Assembly (NCBI GenBank): GCA_900544075.1
Contig: UQTJ01000012.1
Location: 35,252 to 99,251 of the forward strand
DNA length: 64,000 bases
Reading direction: 5' to 3'
Origin: an uncultured Bacteroides sp.
Lineage (GTDB): Bacteria > Bacteroidota > Bacteroidia > Bacteroidales > Bacteroidaceae
Shown here: one piece after another, positions 10,304 through 19,438 of the stretch
Layout of the letters: every line of letters starts with the position of its first letter
Position numbering within the stretch: position 1 is the stretch's first letter
Program-made: the position numbers and the translations under genes
Notes under the pieces: generated by a model
Told to the model about the DNA's origin: nothing
Database searches by the model: none
What the model saw: only the letters and a program-made list of their open reading frames with translations

Positions 10304-10730
10304 GTTGGAGTTCTTTTAGCAGTATTTCTGTTTGGTGTATTTTGTCTTTTCCCAATATATCTTCCAGCCTTTTGTAGTAGGCTTCCAGTCTTGGTGCTAT
10401 CCACTGGTGGAATTTCTCGCCTTCCTCGGTGAGGTAAACCAGTTTATTACGCCTGTCATTGGGACTTTCCATCCGGCATACATAGCCTTTTTTCTCCAGA
10501 TTTGTCATCAGGTTTGTCAGGCATGCCTTGTCTTTTGCAGTTCTTTCAGCCAGTGTCTGCTGGCTTATGCCCTGTTCGCTCCAGAGGCAACTCATTATTT
10601 GCAGCATCTCGAATGTTATTCCCGCATTTGATTCTCTCAGAAGTTTCTGCATGGCCTGGCGCGATGCCATACGTGTGCGGATTAACTGCAGGATGCATGC
10701 CCTTGACGTAATCTTTTCGTCTTGATTCAT
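10284..10730 (-). CDS. MarR-family transcriptional regulator
   Basis: This is a winged-helix repressor that most likely controls its own efflux operon. The sequence has the MarR layout: a helical dimerisation N-terminus, an HTH around the segment ISQQTLAERTAKDKACLTN, and the wing DRRNKLVYLTEEG. I chose the ATG at 10730, giving 148 aa, not the upstream ATG at 10787. The promoter -7 box at 10757-10764 and half of a palindromic operator lie between the two, so the upstream codon would not be transcribed. It is the first gene of the operon with tolC, hlyD and the MFS pump. Confidence 0.9.
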   Translation of the reverse strand: MNQDEKITSRACILQLIRTRMASRQAMQKLLRESNAGITFEMLQIMSCLWSEQGISQQTLAERTAKDKACLTNLMTNLEKKGYVCRMESPNDRRNKLVYLTEEGEKFHQWIAPRLEAYYKRLEDILGKDKIHQTEILLKELQHAIETY

Positions 10731-10756
10731 CGGACTAAGTTTTTGCATTTGCGCCG

Positions 10757-10801
10757 CAAAATTAATTCTTTTTCCCGAATTAGTCAAATGTTTGACTAAT
10801 T
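10757..10801 (-). promoter_or_regulatory. MarR operator overlapping the efflux operon promoter
   Basis: A perfect 11-bp inverted repeat (AATTAGTCAAA, 2-bp centre, TTTGACTAATT) spans 10778-10801. On the minus strand a Bacteroidetes-type promoter lies across it: -33 TTTG at 10785-10788, inside the palindrome, then 20 bp, then -7 TAATTTTG at 10757-10764. A dimeric repressor on the palindrome would block RNA polymerase. That the cognate regulator is the adjacent MarR is inference from position. Confidence 0.8.
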
Positions 10802-10862
10802 TTACATCGCTATGCGTTTCGGGACATACTGTTTCGTGTATCGTTTTCCGGCGGAAAGAAGG

Positions 10863-11510
10863 TTATTCCTTCTTCCCGTTCTGGAAAAACTTTTTCTTGT
10901 AGTATGAGTTTGCCGTGTATAGAGCTGCCGCAGGATTGTTTCCTGTCACACGGTCTTTTGTTACGAGTGTAGTGACGTAAGCGTCGGAATATTTGTAGAA
11001 CAGACTGTCGTGTCCCACACACAGACCTATCACCACGTTAAGGTCTGTTTGAGCCTTGTTCAGCAGGCGTGCCTGCATTATGGGGTTACACATTGCCGGA
11101 CCTATGTTCTCACATTCTGCCGGTATTCCCATCGACGATTTGGCCTTTCCTTCCACCTTGCATATAACGGAATAGACTTCAAAATCGTTTGCACGCAGGA
11201 TTTTGGCGAATATACGTGCCTCGTTTATCAGGCCTATGCAATTGGCTATACCTATCCGCTTTGCGTTTATTTTACGTGCGAACTCCATTATTTCCTGTAC
11301 TCTGGTCCACTGGCAGTAACCCTCGTATTCCACTTCGGCACTGGCAATCATTATCTGCCTGTTGTTGCCTTCATCATATCTTTCGAGTGCCCACTGACGG
11401 TCTTTGTCAGTCAGTGCGGTAGTAAGGCAGAAATCCGGGTATGTACGGTCTTTGAATTTGCAGTTCTGCGTTCCGCAGTCCACGCATGTGTGTATTGTTT
11501 CGTTTTCCAT
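10863..11510 (-). CDS. DUF1847 cysteine-rich, probable metal-binding protein
   Basis: This 215-aa cytoplasmic protein of unknown function matches DUF1847 by its pattern. It has an N-terminal cysteine cluster (CVDCGTQNC, then a further Cys near residue 28), more cysteines in the core (IGIANCIGL, VICK, AECENIGPAMCNP) and a late GLCVGHDSLF segment. The spacing suggests an iron-sulfur or zinc site. A TATCTTTG -7 box at 11542-11549 (minus strand) would serve it as a single gene. I cannot assign a reaction. Confidence 0.78.
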   Translation of the reverse strand: MENETIHTCVDCGTQNCKFKDRTYPDFCLTTALTDKDRQWALERYDEGNNRQIMIASAEVEYEGYCQWTRVQEIMEFARKINAKRIGIANCIGLINEARIFAKILRANDFEVYSVICKVEGKAKSSMGIPAECENIGPAMCNPIMQARLLNKAQTDLNVVIGLCVGHDSLFYKYSDAYVTTLVTKDRVTGNNPAAALYTANSYYKKKFFQNGKKE

Positions 11511-11587
11511 ACTGTAAAGTCTGTTTTTGTCAAGTCGGATACAAAGATACTATTTTATCTATTTCGTTCATCCAGGCGGCTTTTTAA

Positions 11588-11645
11588 AATGCTTCGTCGT
11601 TTGGATTAAAGAAACGAAGAATTTTAAATCAAATGACGAAGCGTT
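11588..11645. repeat. Long imperfect hairpin with GCTTCGTC core
   Basis: Two arms of about 24 bp (11588-11611 and 11622-11645) form a long imperfect hairpin, with core GCTTCGTC pairing with GACGAAGC and a 10-nt loop. It lies between the DUF1847 promoter and the Tex terminator. A related hairpin with an AACGCTTCGAC core occurs at 38484-38523, so this may be a dispersed palindromic element. Confidence 0.55.
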
Positions 11646-11670
11646 CAGAAATAACTGTTTCCGGATATAA

Positions 11671-11712
11671 AAATTCCCCCGTGTATCTATTGCAATGTAC
11701 ACGGGGGAATTT
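11671..11712 (-). terminator. Intrinsic terminator after tex
   Basis: A perfect 15-bp stem with a CCCCCGTGTA core (11671-11685 with 11698-11712) and a 12-nt loop is followed on the minus strand by TTTTTATA. It lies 15 bp beyond the tex stop codon. Confidence 0.9.
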
Positions 11713-11726
11713 CTGTATATAAAGGT

Positions 11727-13868
11727 TTATGCTTTACTGAGTCCTTTCATCGTAAGCTGTACACGCTTCCTCTCATGGTCTATACCCATTACTTTTACTC
11801 GTACGTGCTGGTGTATGCTGACCACTGTGGTAGGGTCGCTCACGAACTTGTCGGCAAGCTGGGATATGTGCACTAGGCCGTTCTCCTTTATACCTATATC
11901 GACGAAACATCCGAAGTTTGTGATGTTCGTCACTATGCCCGGCAGTTCCATGCCTTCGCGCAGGTCGTCAATTGTTTTTACATCCTTGTCGAACTCGAAC
12001 ACCTGGATTTGCCGGCGAGGGTCTCTTCCGGGCTTGTCCAGTTCCTTCATTATGTCGTTCAGGGTAGGGAGGCCTACGGTATCTGTCACGTATTTCTTTA
12101 TGTCTATTTTAGCCCTCAGTTCCTTGTCCTTTATCAGGTCGGCAACGGTACATTTCATATCCTTTGCCATTTTTTCCACTATGGCGTAGCTTTCAGGATG
12201 CACGGCGGAGTTGTCAAGCGGATTGTCGGCTCCCGGTATCCGGAGGAAACCGGCGCACTGCTCGAATGCTTTTGCGCCCATACGGGGAACTTTCAGCAGT
12301 TCTTTTCGTGATGTGAACGGTCCGTTCTCTGTTCTGTAGTCCACAATATTCTGAGCCAGTGAAGGGCCAAGTCCTGACACGTATGTAAGCAGATGCTTGC
12401 TTGCCGTATTCAGGTTTACTCCGACAAGGTTTACGCAACTCTCTACTGTACGGTCGAGCGACTCCTTTAGCTTAGTCTGGTCAACATCGTGCTGATACTG
12501 TCCTACACCGATGGATTTGGCGTCAATCTTTACAAGTTCTGCCAACGGGTCCATCAGACGGCGGCCTATGGAGACTGCACCACGCACTGTTACGTCATAA
12601 TCGGGGAACTCCTCGCGTGCGGTTTTCGATGCCGAATAGATGGAAGCACCGTCTTCGCTCACTACGAACACCTGTACTTCGCGATCGTATCTTTGTGACG
12701 TTACGAAACGTTCAGTCTCGCGGCTTGCTGTTCCGTTTCCTATGGCGATTGCCTCTATCTTGTATTGTTCAACGAGTTTCACAATCTTTCTTGCTGCCAG
12801 TGCCTCTTCCGATTTAGGCGGATGAGGATATATTGCTTCGTTATGGAGCAATGTTCCTTGAGCATCCAGACATACCACCTTACAGCCGGTTCTGAAACCG
12901 GGATCGATACCCATCACACGTTTCTGCCCCAATGGTGGTGCAAGGAGCAACTGACGCAGGTTCTCCGCAAATACACGGATGGCCTCTTCATCTGCTTTCT
13001 CTTTGCTGATGGCTGAGAACTCAGTTTCTATAGCCGGTTTAAGCAGACGCTTGTAAGCATCCTTTACCGCTTCGGCCACTTGCGAAGAACATTCGCCGTT
13101 GCCTCTTACGAACTGACGTTCGAGTCTGTCGGTACATTCATCGTCTTCCTCCGGTGAGATTGTTACTTTAAGTATTCCTTCAGCCTCACCACGGCGTATG
13201 GCAAGCAGACGATGCGATGTACAACGTTTTAGCGGCTCGCTGAAATCGAAATAGTCACGATATTTTGCGGCATCTTCCTCTTTCTCTTTGCCTTTCACCA
13301 CTTTGGCTGTGATGATGGCCTGACGGGTAAATATATTTCTTATCTGGTTTCTTGCTCTCTCGTCTTCGTTTATCTGTTCGGCTATGATGTCGCGTGCACC
13401 TTTCAGTGCGTCTTCTTCATCCTTTACCTCACCTTTTACGAACTGAGCTGCCTTTGCCATAAGGTTGTTCTCTCGCTGCATCATAAGGATTATTGCAAGC
13501 GGTTCAAGACCTTTCTGGCGTGCAGCCTCGGCTCTCGTTTTTCTCTTTGGCTTGAAAGGAAGATAGATGTCCTCCAGTTCTGTAGAGTCCCAGCAGTTCT
13601 CAATCCTGTTCTTCAGTTCGGCAGTCATCTTGCCCAGTTCCTCTATGGTGGAGATGATGGTTTCCTTGCGTTTTGCAAGTTCGCACAGTTTCTCGTATCT
13701 GTCGTTTATTTCGCTTATCTGCACCTCGTCCATACCTCCTGTAGCCTCTTTTCTGTATCGGCTTATGAAAGGTATGGTTGCTCCGCCCTGAAGAAGCTTA
13801 AGAGTGTTTTCCACCCTGTGCTCCTGTAGTTTCATGGCAGCAGCTATCATCTTGCTGAATTGTTCCAT
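11727..13868 (-). CDS. tex: Tex-family S1 RNA-binding transcription accessory protein
   Basis: This is a cytoplasmic nucleic-acid-binding protein of the Tex/Spt6 type. The N-terminal helical region starts MEQFSKMIAAAM. A YqgF/RNaseH-like core follows with VMGIDPGFRTGCK, then helix-hairpin-helix motifs (YVSGLGPSLAQNIVDYR, LLKVPRMGAKAFEQCAGF) and a C-terminal S1 domain (GIVTNITNFGCFVDIG). I chose the ATG at 13868 (713 aa). The longer frame to 13931 only reads through a purine-rich repeated tract and would overlap the upstream gene. An intrinsic terminator follows the gene. Confidence 0.95.
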   Translation of the reverse strand: MEQFSKMIAAAMKLQEHRVENTLKLLQGGATIPFISRYRKEATGGMDEVQISEINDRYEKLCELAKRKETIISTIEELGKMTAELKNRIENCWDSTELEDIYLPFKPKRKTRAEAARQKGLEPLAIILMMQRENNLMAKAAQFVKGEVKDEEDALKGARDIIAEQINEDERARNQIRNIFTRQAIITAKVVKGKEKEEDAAKYRDYFDFSEPLKRCTSHRLLAIRRGEAEGILKVTISPEEDDECTDRLERQFVRGNGECSSQVAEAVKDAYKRLLKPAIETEFSAISKEKADEEAIRVFAENLRQLLLAPPLGQKRVMGIDPGFRTGCKVVCLDAQGTLLHNEAIYPHPPKSEEALAARKIVKLVEQYKIEAIAIGNGTASRETERFVTSQRYDREVQVFVVSEDGASIYSASKTAREEFPDYDVTVRGAVSIGRRLMDPLAELVKIDAKSIGVGQYQHDVDQTKLKESLDRTVESCVNLVGVNLNTASKHLLTYVSGLGPSLAQNIVDYRTENGPFTSRKELLKVPRMGAKAFEQCAGFLRIPGADNPLDNSAVHPESYAIVEKMAKDMKCTVADLIKDKELRAKIDIKKYVTDTVGLPTLNDIMKELDKPGRDPRRQIQVFEFDKDVKTIDDLREGMELPGIVTNITNFGCFVDIGIKENGLVHISQLADKFVSDPTTVVSIHQHVRVKVMGIDHERKRVQLTMKGLSKA

Positions 13869-13908
13869 GGTCTTAACTTCTCTAACTTCTTTACCTTCTC
13901 TACATTCT

Positions 13909-15147
13909 TTACTTTTCCAGACATGCGTCAAGCTCTTTGATGAGCTGTTCCTTGTTCATATCTTTTCCTATGAATACTATTTTCTGCATTCTGTCGCCGT
14001 ATTTTCCGTCCCAGTCCCTCATCAGTCCTGGTTCCTGTTCCATCAGTCTTTTGATGTCGGCTTCGGGCAGAGTGGCATACCACAGTCCGGCTTCGGAAAT
14101 CTGTTTCTGCTTGCCTGCCTGTTCAAAGAGGTACGACATTTCCGGCTGGTCGCTGAAGTAGCATACACCTTTGGCGCGTATCACATTCTTAGGCCATCTT
14201 GACGAAATGAAGTAGTCGAAACGGTTCATGTCGAATGCGGCACGTCTGAAGTACAGGAGTGTGCTTATGCCGTATTCCTCTGTTTCGCCCCCTTCGTGGT
14301 GATGGTGGTGTCCGCATGAACATTCTCCGTCATGATGGTGATGATGACCGCAGTGGCATTCCTCATCGTGATGGTGGTGATGGCAATGACTGTCTGTATC
14401 TTCTTCCGTTACATGCTTGCCAAGTTCCTGCACCCATCCTGCTGATGCTGCTACATGTTCGTATCTGAACATCGAAGTTGAAATTATCCTGTCGAGGTCG
14501 ATATCTGCATAGTTGCATTCTATAATCTCTGCAGCAGGCTGGAGTGTCTTGACAATACGATGTATGGTTTCAAGCTCCTCAGGGCTTACTTCAGAGGCTT
14601 TATTCAGTAAAACTATATTACAGAATTCTATCTGATGTATAAGAAGATTCTCTATGTCGTCCTCAGCGAGATTCTTGTCTGTAAGACTTTCGGCACAGCA
14701 GAATTCGTCCTTCATGCGGAGTGCGTCAACCACAGTTACCACAGAGTCGAGGCGTGTGATGCCATACTTGGTGTATGCACCGCCCAACTGTGGGATAGAG
14801 CAGATAGTGTTTGCTATGGATTCCGGCTCGCAGATACCGCTTGCCTCTATTACTATGTAATCGAATTTCTCTGTCTTCAGAATTCCGAGAATCTGTTCTA
14901 TCAGGTCAGTTCTCAGAGTGCAGCATATACATCCGTTCTGCAGGGCCACAAGGCTGTCGTTGTTCATATCTACAACTCCCTGACGCTGTATGAGTTCGGC
15001 ATCTATGTTTACTTCGCCTATATCGTTTACTATAACAGCAAACCTGATTCCTTTTTTATTTGAAAGAATTCTGTTGACTAATGTGGTCTTGCCGCTTCCC
15101 AGATATCCTGTAAGCAGCAGTACAGATATTTCTTTAATTTTATCCAT
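13909..15147 (-). CDS. COG0523/CobW-family metal-chaperone GTPase with His-rich insert
   Basis: This is a G3E GTPase of the CobW/ZigA/YeiR group, which delivers or stores metal, often zinc. Seen: Walker A GYLGSGKTT near the N-terminus; the family's GCICC metal motif (GCICCTLR); and the switch segment VIEASGICEP. Next comes a striking His/Cys-rich insert in the second half, made of three related blocks (HHHHHDEECHCGHHHHHDG and onwards), then a CobW C-terminal domain. At 412 aa it is long because of this insert. The 5' end overlaps the acyl-CoA ligase by 8 bp. No zinc-uptake repressor site was recognised. Confidence 0.9.
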   Translation of the reverse strand: MDKIKEISVLLLTGYLGSGKTTLVNRILSNKKGIRFAVIVNDIGEVNIDAELIQRQGVVDMNNDSLVALQNGCICCTLRTDLIEQILGILKTEKFDYIVIEASGICEPESIANTICSIPQLGGAYTKYGITRLDSVVTVVDALRMKDEFCCAESLTDKNLAEDDIENLLIHQIEFCNIVLLNKASEVSPEELETIHRIVKTLQPAAEIIECNYADIDLDRIISTSMFRYEHVAASAGWVQELGKHVTEEDTDSHCHHHHHDEECHCGHHHHHDGECSCGHHHHHEGGETEEYGISTLLYFRRAAFDMNRFDYFISSRWPKNVIRAKGVCYFSDQPEMSYLFEQAGKQKQISEAGLWYATLPEADIKRLMEQEPGLMRDWDGKYGDRMQKIVFIGKDMNKEQLIKELDACLEK

Positions 15148-16804
15148 CTATATTCTGATATAAGAATCTCTTGATGCTTTTCTTGGCAGTCTTTTCAAAT
15201 TCTTCAGGATATAGCTTGACTTTTGAAATCTGCGAGAATGCAGGAAGAGTTTTGTTAAGTTCTATTCTGTTTTGCTCTATGGCTTCTTCCAGTTGTGATA
15301 ACGACAGTCCGTGTGCGAATGCGTCATCGCTGTCCGGATATACCAGTGCGACAAGTTTCTCACCTTTCAGTATGATAAGCGATTCATTGACGTATGGCAT
15401 ATTGTTCAGCTTGGCTTCTATCTCCTCTGGATAAATGTTCTGTCCGGTAGACGTAAGGAGCATATTCTTGCATCTTCCTTTTATATATATGTTGCCTTTT
15501 GCATCCTTGATAGCCATGTCACCTGTATGTAGCCATCCGTTGTGGTCGATTGTCTGTGAAGTAGCTTCTTCGTTTTTGTAATATCCCAACATAACATTTG
15601 CTCCACGGCAAACAAGCTCACCGGGAATGGTTTCAGGGTTGTCGGACAGCACTTTTGTTTCCATATTGGCCACAGTCTTTCCGCATGACTGGTACTCAAT
15701 TTCATCCCATCTGCTATGACAGATGAGGGGGGCGCATTCTGTCATACCGTATGCTATCGTGTAAGGAAAATTTATCTTTCTTAGGAATGCTTCTACATCG
15801 GCGTTGAACGGTGCTCCACCAATGACTATTTCGATGAAGTTGCCTCCAAATACTTCCATAGCCTGGTGTCGTATCTGTTCCTTTATCTTGTCGCTTATGA
15901 TAGGAAGGTCCAGAAGAATCTTGCCGAGAGTATTGTCTACCTTCGGAAGTATATTCTTTTTGATAATTTTTTCTACGATTAGAGGTACACATGCTATTAT
16001 CCTCGGACGAATCTCTGCAAACGATTCTGCTATGATTTTCGGACTCGGCATACGTGTAAGGAACCAGATATGTGCTCCTACGGTGATACCATAAAGGAAG
16101 TCGAACACAAGACCGAATATGTGTCCCAGTGGAAGCATTGAAACTATTCTGTCACCCGATTTCAGTCCAACCTTATTGTGGATATGGTAAATGTTTGAGG
16201 TGATGGCTCTGTATGGCAACATAACTCCCTTTGAATAGCCTGTTGTACCGGATGTGTAGTTTATGATTGCCAGTTCTTCAGGATTTTCTCTCCTGTATGA
16301 CACTTGTTCTGCTCTGAAACGGCATGGATATTTCTTTCCGAATTCTTCATTAAGATGTTCTCTTGCGTAGGTAAGTTTCTCTGAGCGTGAAACGACAAGG
16401 TCGAAGTTTTTAAGTTCGATTATACCTTCTATGTCAGGCATGGATGCTTCGTTCAGGTTTTCCCATATCTGGTCGCCGGCGAACAGCATTCTTGATTCAG
16501 AGTGATTTACTATATGATGAATGTTGTCCGGCTTGAATTCATGAAGTATAGGTACGGCTACTCCGCCATATGTTATAATGGCTAAGAAAACTGCCGTCCA
16601 GTTGGCACTGTTACGTCCGCAGATAGCTATTTTATCTCCAGGCTTGATTCCTGCATGCTGGAGCAGAATGTGCATTTTCTCGATTTTTCTTGCTACATCC
16701 TTGTATTGGAGCGTCACTCCCTTGTAGTCTGTCAATGCGTTCCCGTCCCAGTTTTGTTTTATGCTTTTCTCTATTAATTCTATAAAGCTGTTGTCTAATT
16801 CCAT
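15140..16804 (-). CDS. AMP-forming acyl-CoA ligase (ANL superfamily)
   Basis: This enzyme activates a carboxylic acid, probably a fatty acid, as an acyl-AMP and then an acyl-CoA. ANL core motifs are all present: P-loop NYTSGTTGYSKGV, A5 YGMTECAPL, A7 LHTGDMAIKD, and a hinge plus A8 around GRCKNMLLTSTGQN. A10 carries the usual lysine region near KTAKKSIKR. I chose the ATG at 16804 (554 aa), because the longer frame adds a hydrophobic leader upstream of the -7 box TATTTTTG at 16838-16845. It is distinct from the 633-aa ligase at 61012. Confidence 0.88.
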   Translation of the reverse strand: MELDNSFIELIEKSIKQNWDGNALTDYKGVTLQYKDVARKIEKMHILLQHAGIKPGDKIAICGRNSANWTAVFLAIITYGGVAVPILHEFKPDNIHHIVNHSESRMLFAGDQIWENLNEASMPDIEGIIELKNFDLVVSRSEKLTYAREHLNEEFGKKYPCRFRAEQVSYRRENPEELAIINYTSGTTGYSKGVMLPYRAITSNIYHIHNKVGLKSGDRIVSMLPLGHIFGLVFDFLYGITVGAHIWFLTRMPSPKIIAESFAEIRPRIIACVPLIVEKIIKKNILPKVDNTLGKILLDLPIISDKIKEQIRHQAMEVFGGNFIEIVIGGAPFNADVEAFLRKINFPYTIAYGMTECAPLICHSRWDEIEYQSCGKTVANMETKVLSDNPETIPGELVCRGANVMLGYYKNEEATSQTIDHNGWLHTGDMAIKDAKGNIYIKGRCKNMLLTSTGQNIYPEEIEAKLNNMPYVNESLIILKGEKLVALVYPDSDDAFAHGLSLSQLEEAIEQNRIELNKTLPAFSQISKVKLYPEEFEKTAKKSIKRFLYQNIDG

Positions 16805-16960
16805 ATCAAATATGTACACATTTCGCGATAATGTGTGCAAAAATAGTAAAAGTTGATTTAACGTCAGCATAGTATGTTTATTTATTTTTAATGTTTCCGT
16901 AAATTCTGTATAAATTCTTATCTTACTCCTAAGATAGGCTGCACCTCGGAATTAAAAGTT

Positions 16961-16975
16961 GAAAACCAGGTTTTC
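16961..16975. promoter_or_regulatory. Perfect 7-bp palindrome upstream of the ruvC operon promoter
   Basis: GAAAACC-A-GGTTTTC ends 2 bp before the -33 element of the promoter at 16978-17008. The position suits an activator or repressor, but no regulator is identified. Confidence 0.4.
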
Positions 16976-16977
16976 AC

Positions 16978-17008
16978 TTTGTACTTCTCTCGGTTTGCAC
17001 TATCTTTG
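16978..17008 (+). promoter_or_regulatory. Bacteroidetes-type promoter for DUF4286-ruvC-ABC
   Basis: The -33 TTTG (16978-16981), 19-bp spacer and -7 TATCTTTG (17001-17008) match the consensus exactly, 21 bp before the first ATG at 17030. Confidence 0.82.
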
Positions 17009-17029
17009 CATCATTAAAATATTACATAT

Positions 17030-17335
17030 ATGCTTATTTACAATACTACTTTTCATGTTGAGATGAATGATGCCAGAAATTTCGTTATCTGGCTGAACGA
17101 GTGTTATATTCCTGAAGCAGAGAAAACTGGGGAATTGAAAAATCCGCGTATCTTGCGTATCCTGAGCCATAAGGAACAGGACAGCGAGTGTTTCTCACTC
17201 CAGTGGGAGGTTGAAGACAGTGCTACGCTTCACAGCTGGCATACCAAGTGCGGTGCCCGTCTGAACGAGGAAATGACAAAGATTTTCAAGGATAAGGTTA
17301 TAGGTTTCCCTACTTTGATGGAGGTAATAAAGTGA
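17030..17335 (+). CDS. DUF4286 family protein
   Basis: This small 101-aa protein matches the Bacteroidetes DUF4286 family: it starts [10 protein letters not shown], has a central [15 protein letters not shown] segment and ends with FPTLMEVIK. The fold appears to be a ferredoxin-like alpha-beta dimer, but the role is unknown. It directly precedes ruvC with a GTGA overlap, so the pair is translationally coupled. A consensus promoter lies immediately upstream. Confidence 0.85.
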   Translation: MLIYNTTFHVEMNDARNFVIWLNECYIPEAEKTGELKNPRILRILSHKEQDSECFSLQWEVEDSATLHSWHTKCGARLNEEMTKIFKDKVIGFPTLMEVIK

Positions 17336-17907
17336 TTCAGTCTGTTAAGGAAAAGATAATTCTTGGTATTGACCCCGGAACAAACATTATGGGATATGGT
17401 GTCATAAAGGTTGTGGGCACCAAAGCCGAGGTTGTTACTCTTGGCGTGATAGATATGCGTAAGTTTACCGACCCTTATCTGAAACTTAAGCATATCTATG
17501 AGCGTGTGCAGGGAGTGATAAACTCATATCTGCCGGACGAGCTTGCCATTGAGGCTCCGTTTTTCGGAAAGAACGTACAGTCTATGCTGAAGTTAGGCAG
17601 GGCGCAGGGTGTGGCTATCGTGGCGGCTCTGTGTCGCGACATACCTGTTACTGAATATGCTCCGCTGAAGATTAAGATGGCCATTACCGGCAACGGTCAG
17701 GCAAGCAAGGAACAGGTAGCGGATATGCTGCGACGTATGCTTAAAATCAGAAAAGAAGATATCGGACCGTTTATGGATGCCACGGATGCCTTGGGAGCTG
17801 CATATTGTCATTATCTGCAGATGGGACGTCCGGAAACCCATAAGGCTTATTCGGGGTGGAAAGATTTTATTGCCAAGAATCCTGATAAGGTGGTGAAGAA
17901 AATCTAA
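17332..17907 (+). CDS. ruvC: Crossover junction endodeoxyribonuclease RuvC
   Basis: This enzyme resolves Holliday junctions in homologous recombination. Catalytic acidic residues are visible in [14 protein letters not shown] (first Asp), [11 protein letters not shown] (Glu) and the C-terminal [12 protein letters not shown] (two Asp). At 191 aa it has the usual length. The start is GTG at 17332, overlapping the stop of the DUF4286 gene; the same frame contains no better start before the active site. No ruvA or ruvB is adjacent, as is common in Bacteroidales. Confidence 0.96.
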   Translation: MIQSVKEKIILGIDPGTNIMGYGVIKVVGTKAEVVTLGVIDMRKFTDPYLKLKHIYERVQGVINSYLPDELAIEAPFFGKNVQSMLKLGRAQGVAIVAALCRDIPVTEYAPLKIKMAITGNGQASKEQVADMLRRMLKIRKEDIGPFMDATDALGAAYCHYLQMGRPETHKAYSGWKDFIAKNPDKVVKKI

Positions 17908-17928
17908 CAACCAAAAACTTTAATTACA

Positions 17929-19377
17929 ATGCAACAACGAGTTATTTCAGTATCAAATGGCGTTACCCGTCATCCTCTGTACAGGATGGGTAAGCCAGTG
18001 GATTTCTGCCTGAATGCTGGTGAGCAATTGGCAGTGGTAGGTCCGAACGGTGGAGGTAAAAGTATTCTTATAGATATTATAACTGGGAAATATCCTCTGC
18101 TGATGAATGAGGTGGAATACGATTTCTCACCTTCAAGTTCAAATCTTGTATCGGACAATCTCAGATACATCACTTTCCGCGATTCGTATGGCGATGCTGA
18201 TGGCAGCTATTACTATCAGCAGAGATGGAACTCTCAGGATATGGAGAATATTCCTGTAGTGGGCGATCTTCTTCCACAGTGTAAGGATGAACAGCTGAAA
18301 GAGAGTCTTTACACTCTGTTTAGAATTGAAGAAATGCTGCAGAAGCCTATCATACTTCTTTCAAGCGGTGAATTGAGAAAATTCCAGCTTACAAAGACTT
18401 TACTCTCAGGATCGAGAGTCCTCATTATGGACAATCCTTTTATCGGACTTGATGCCGGTACACGCGATTTGCTTAAATCGCTTTTAGCTGAGCTTATAAA
18501 AGTGATAGGGCTTCAGGTTATCCTTGTACTTTCCAAATCGGATGATATTCCAGATTTCATCACTCATGTGATAACGGTTGAGAATATGATATGTGGAGAG
18601 AAACTTCCACGTTCCGAGTTTCAGGGTGTCTGTGTTCCGGAAAAGATGCTTTCCGACGAAAAGCGTCAGGCCATACTCGATATGCCTTACAAGGACAATC
18701 TGTATAAGGCTGCCAATGTGGTTAAACTGAATAAGGTAAGTATCCGTTATGGAGAAAGAACTATCCTCCGTGAACTGGACTGGACAGTGAAATGTGGCGA
18801 GAAATGGGCTTTGAGCGGAGAGAACGGTGCCGGTAAATCAACACTTCTGAGTCTGGTTTGTGCTGACAATCCACAGAGTTATGCCTGCGACATCACTCTG
18901 TTCGACCGCAAGCGTGGCAGTGGGGAGAGTATTTGGGAAATCAAGAAACATATCGGCTACGTCAGCCCTGAAATGCACAGAGCCTATCTGAAGAATATTC
19001 CTGCCATAGACATTGTGGCAAGCGGACTACATGATTCGATAGGACTCTATAAACGTCCGAAGGAAGAGGATAGGGCAGTGTGTCTGTTCTGGATGGATAT
19101 CTTCGGAGTGAAGCAGTTGGCAGACAGGAGTTTCCTTCAGTTGTCGAGCGGCGAGCAGCGACTTGTACTTTTAGCACGTGCTTTCGTGAAAGACCCTGAG
19201 CTTCTGATACTCGACGAGCCGCTTCACGGACTTGACCTGTACAACCGCCGTCTGGTGAAGGATGTGATAGAAACATTCTGCCACCGAAACGACAAAACCA
19301 TGATTATGGTTACCCATTACAAGGAAGAACTTCCTGCCTGCATTACCGATTCATTGTATCTCATTAGAAACAGGTAA
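17929..19377 (+). CDS. ModF-like protein with two ABC ATPase domains
   Basis: This is a soluble 482-aa protein with two nucleotide-binding domains and no membrane segment. NBD1 has Walker A GPNGGGKSI and signature LSSGELRK. NBD2 has Walker A GENGAGKST, signature LSSGEQRLVL and Walker B LLILDEPLHGLD. NBD1's Walker B reads VLIMDNPF with Asn where the catalytic Glu is expected, so only NBD2 may hydrolyse ATP well. The arrangement resembles E. coli ModF, but the molybdate link is not supported by the neighbours. It follows ruvC by 21 bp on the same strand. Confidence 0.85.
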   Translation: MQQRVISVSNGVTRHPLYRMGKPVDFCLNAGEQLAVVGPNGGGKSILIDIITGKYPLLMNEVEYDFSPSSSNLVSDNLRYITFRDSYGDADGSYYYQQRWNSQDMENIPVVGDLLPQCKDEQLKESLYTLFRIEEMLQKPIILLSSGELRKFQLTKTLLSGSRVLIMDNPFIGLDAGTRDLLKSLLAELIKVIGLQVILVLSKSDDIPDFITHVITVENMICGEKLPRSEFQGVCVPEKMLSDEKRQAILDMPYKDNLYKAANVVKLNKVSIRYGERTILRELDWTVKCGEKWALSGENGAGKSTLLSLVCADNPQSYACDITLFDRKRGSGESIWEIKKHIGYVSPEMHRAYLKNIPAIDIVASGLHDSIGLYKRPKEEDRAVCLFWMDIFGVKQLADRSFLQLSSGEQRLVLLARAFVKDPELLILDEPLHGLDLYNRRLVKDVIETFCHRNDKTMIMVTHYKEELPACITDSLYLIRNR

Positions 19378-19438
19378 GTCTCGAGTAAAAAGATTGTGAA
19401 ACAGTTCATATTTATTTAAATCCCAGCAAAAAGATAGC

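Noticed and set aside
10810..11022. A 70-codon minus-strand frame
   Set aside because: It overlaps the DUF1847 gene in another frame and shows no conserved pattern.
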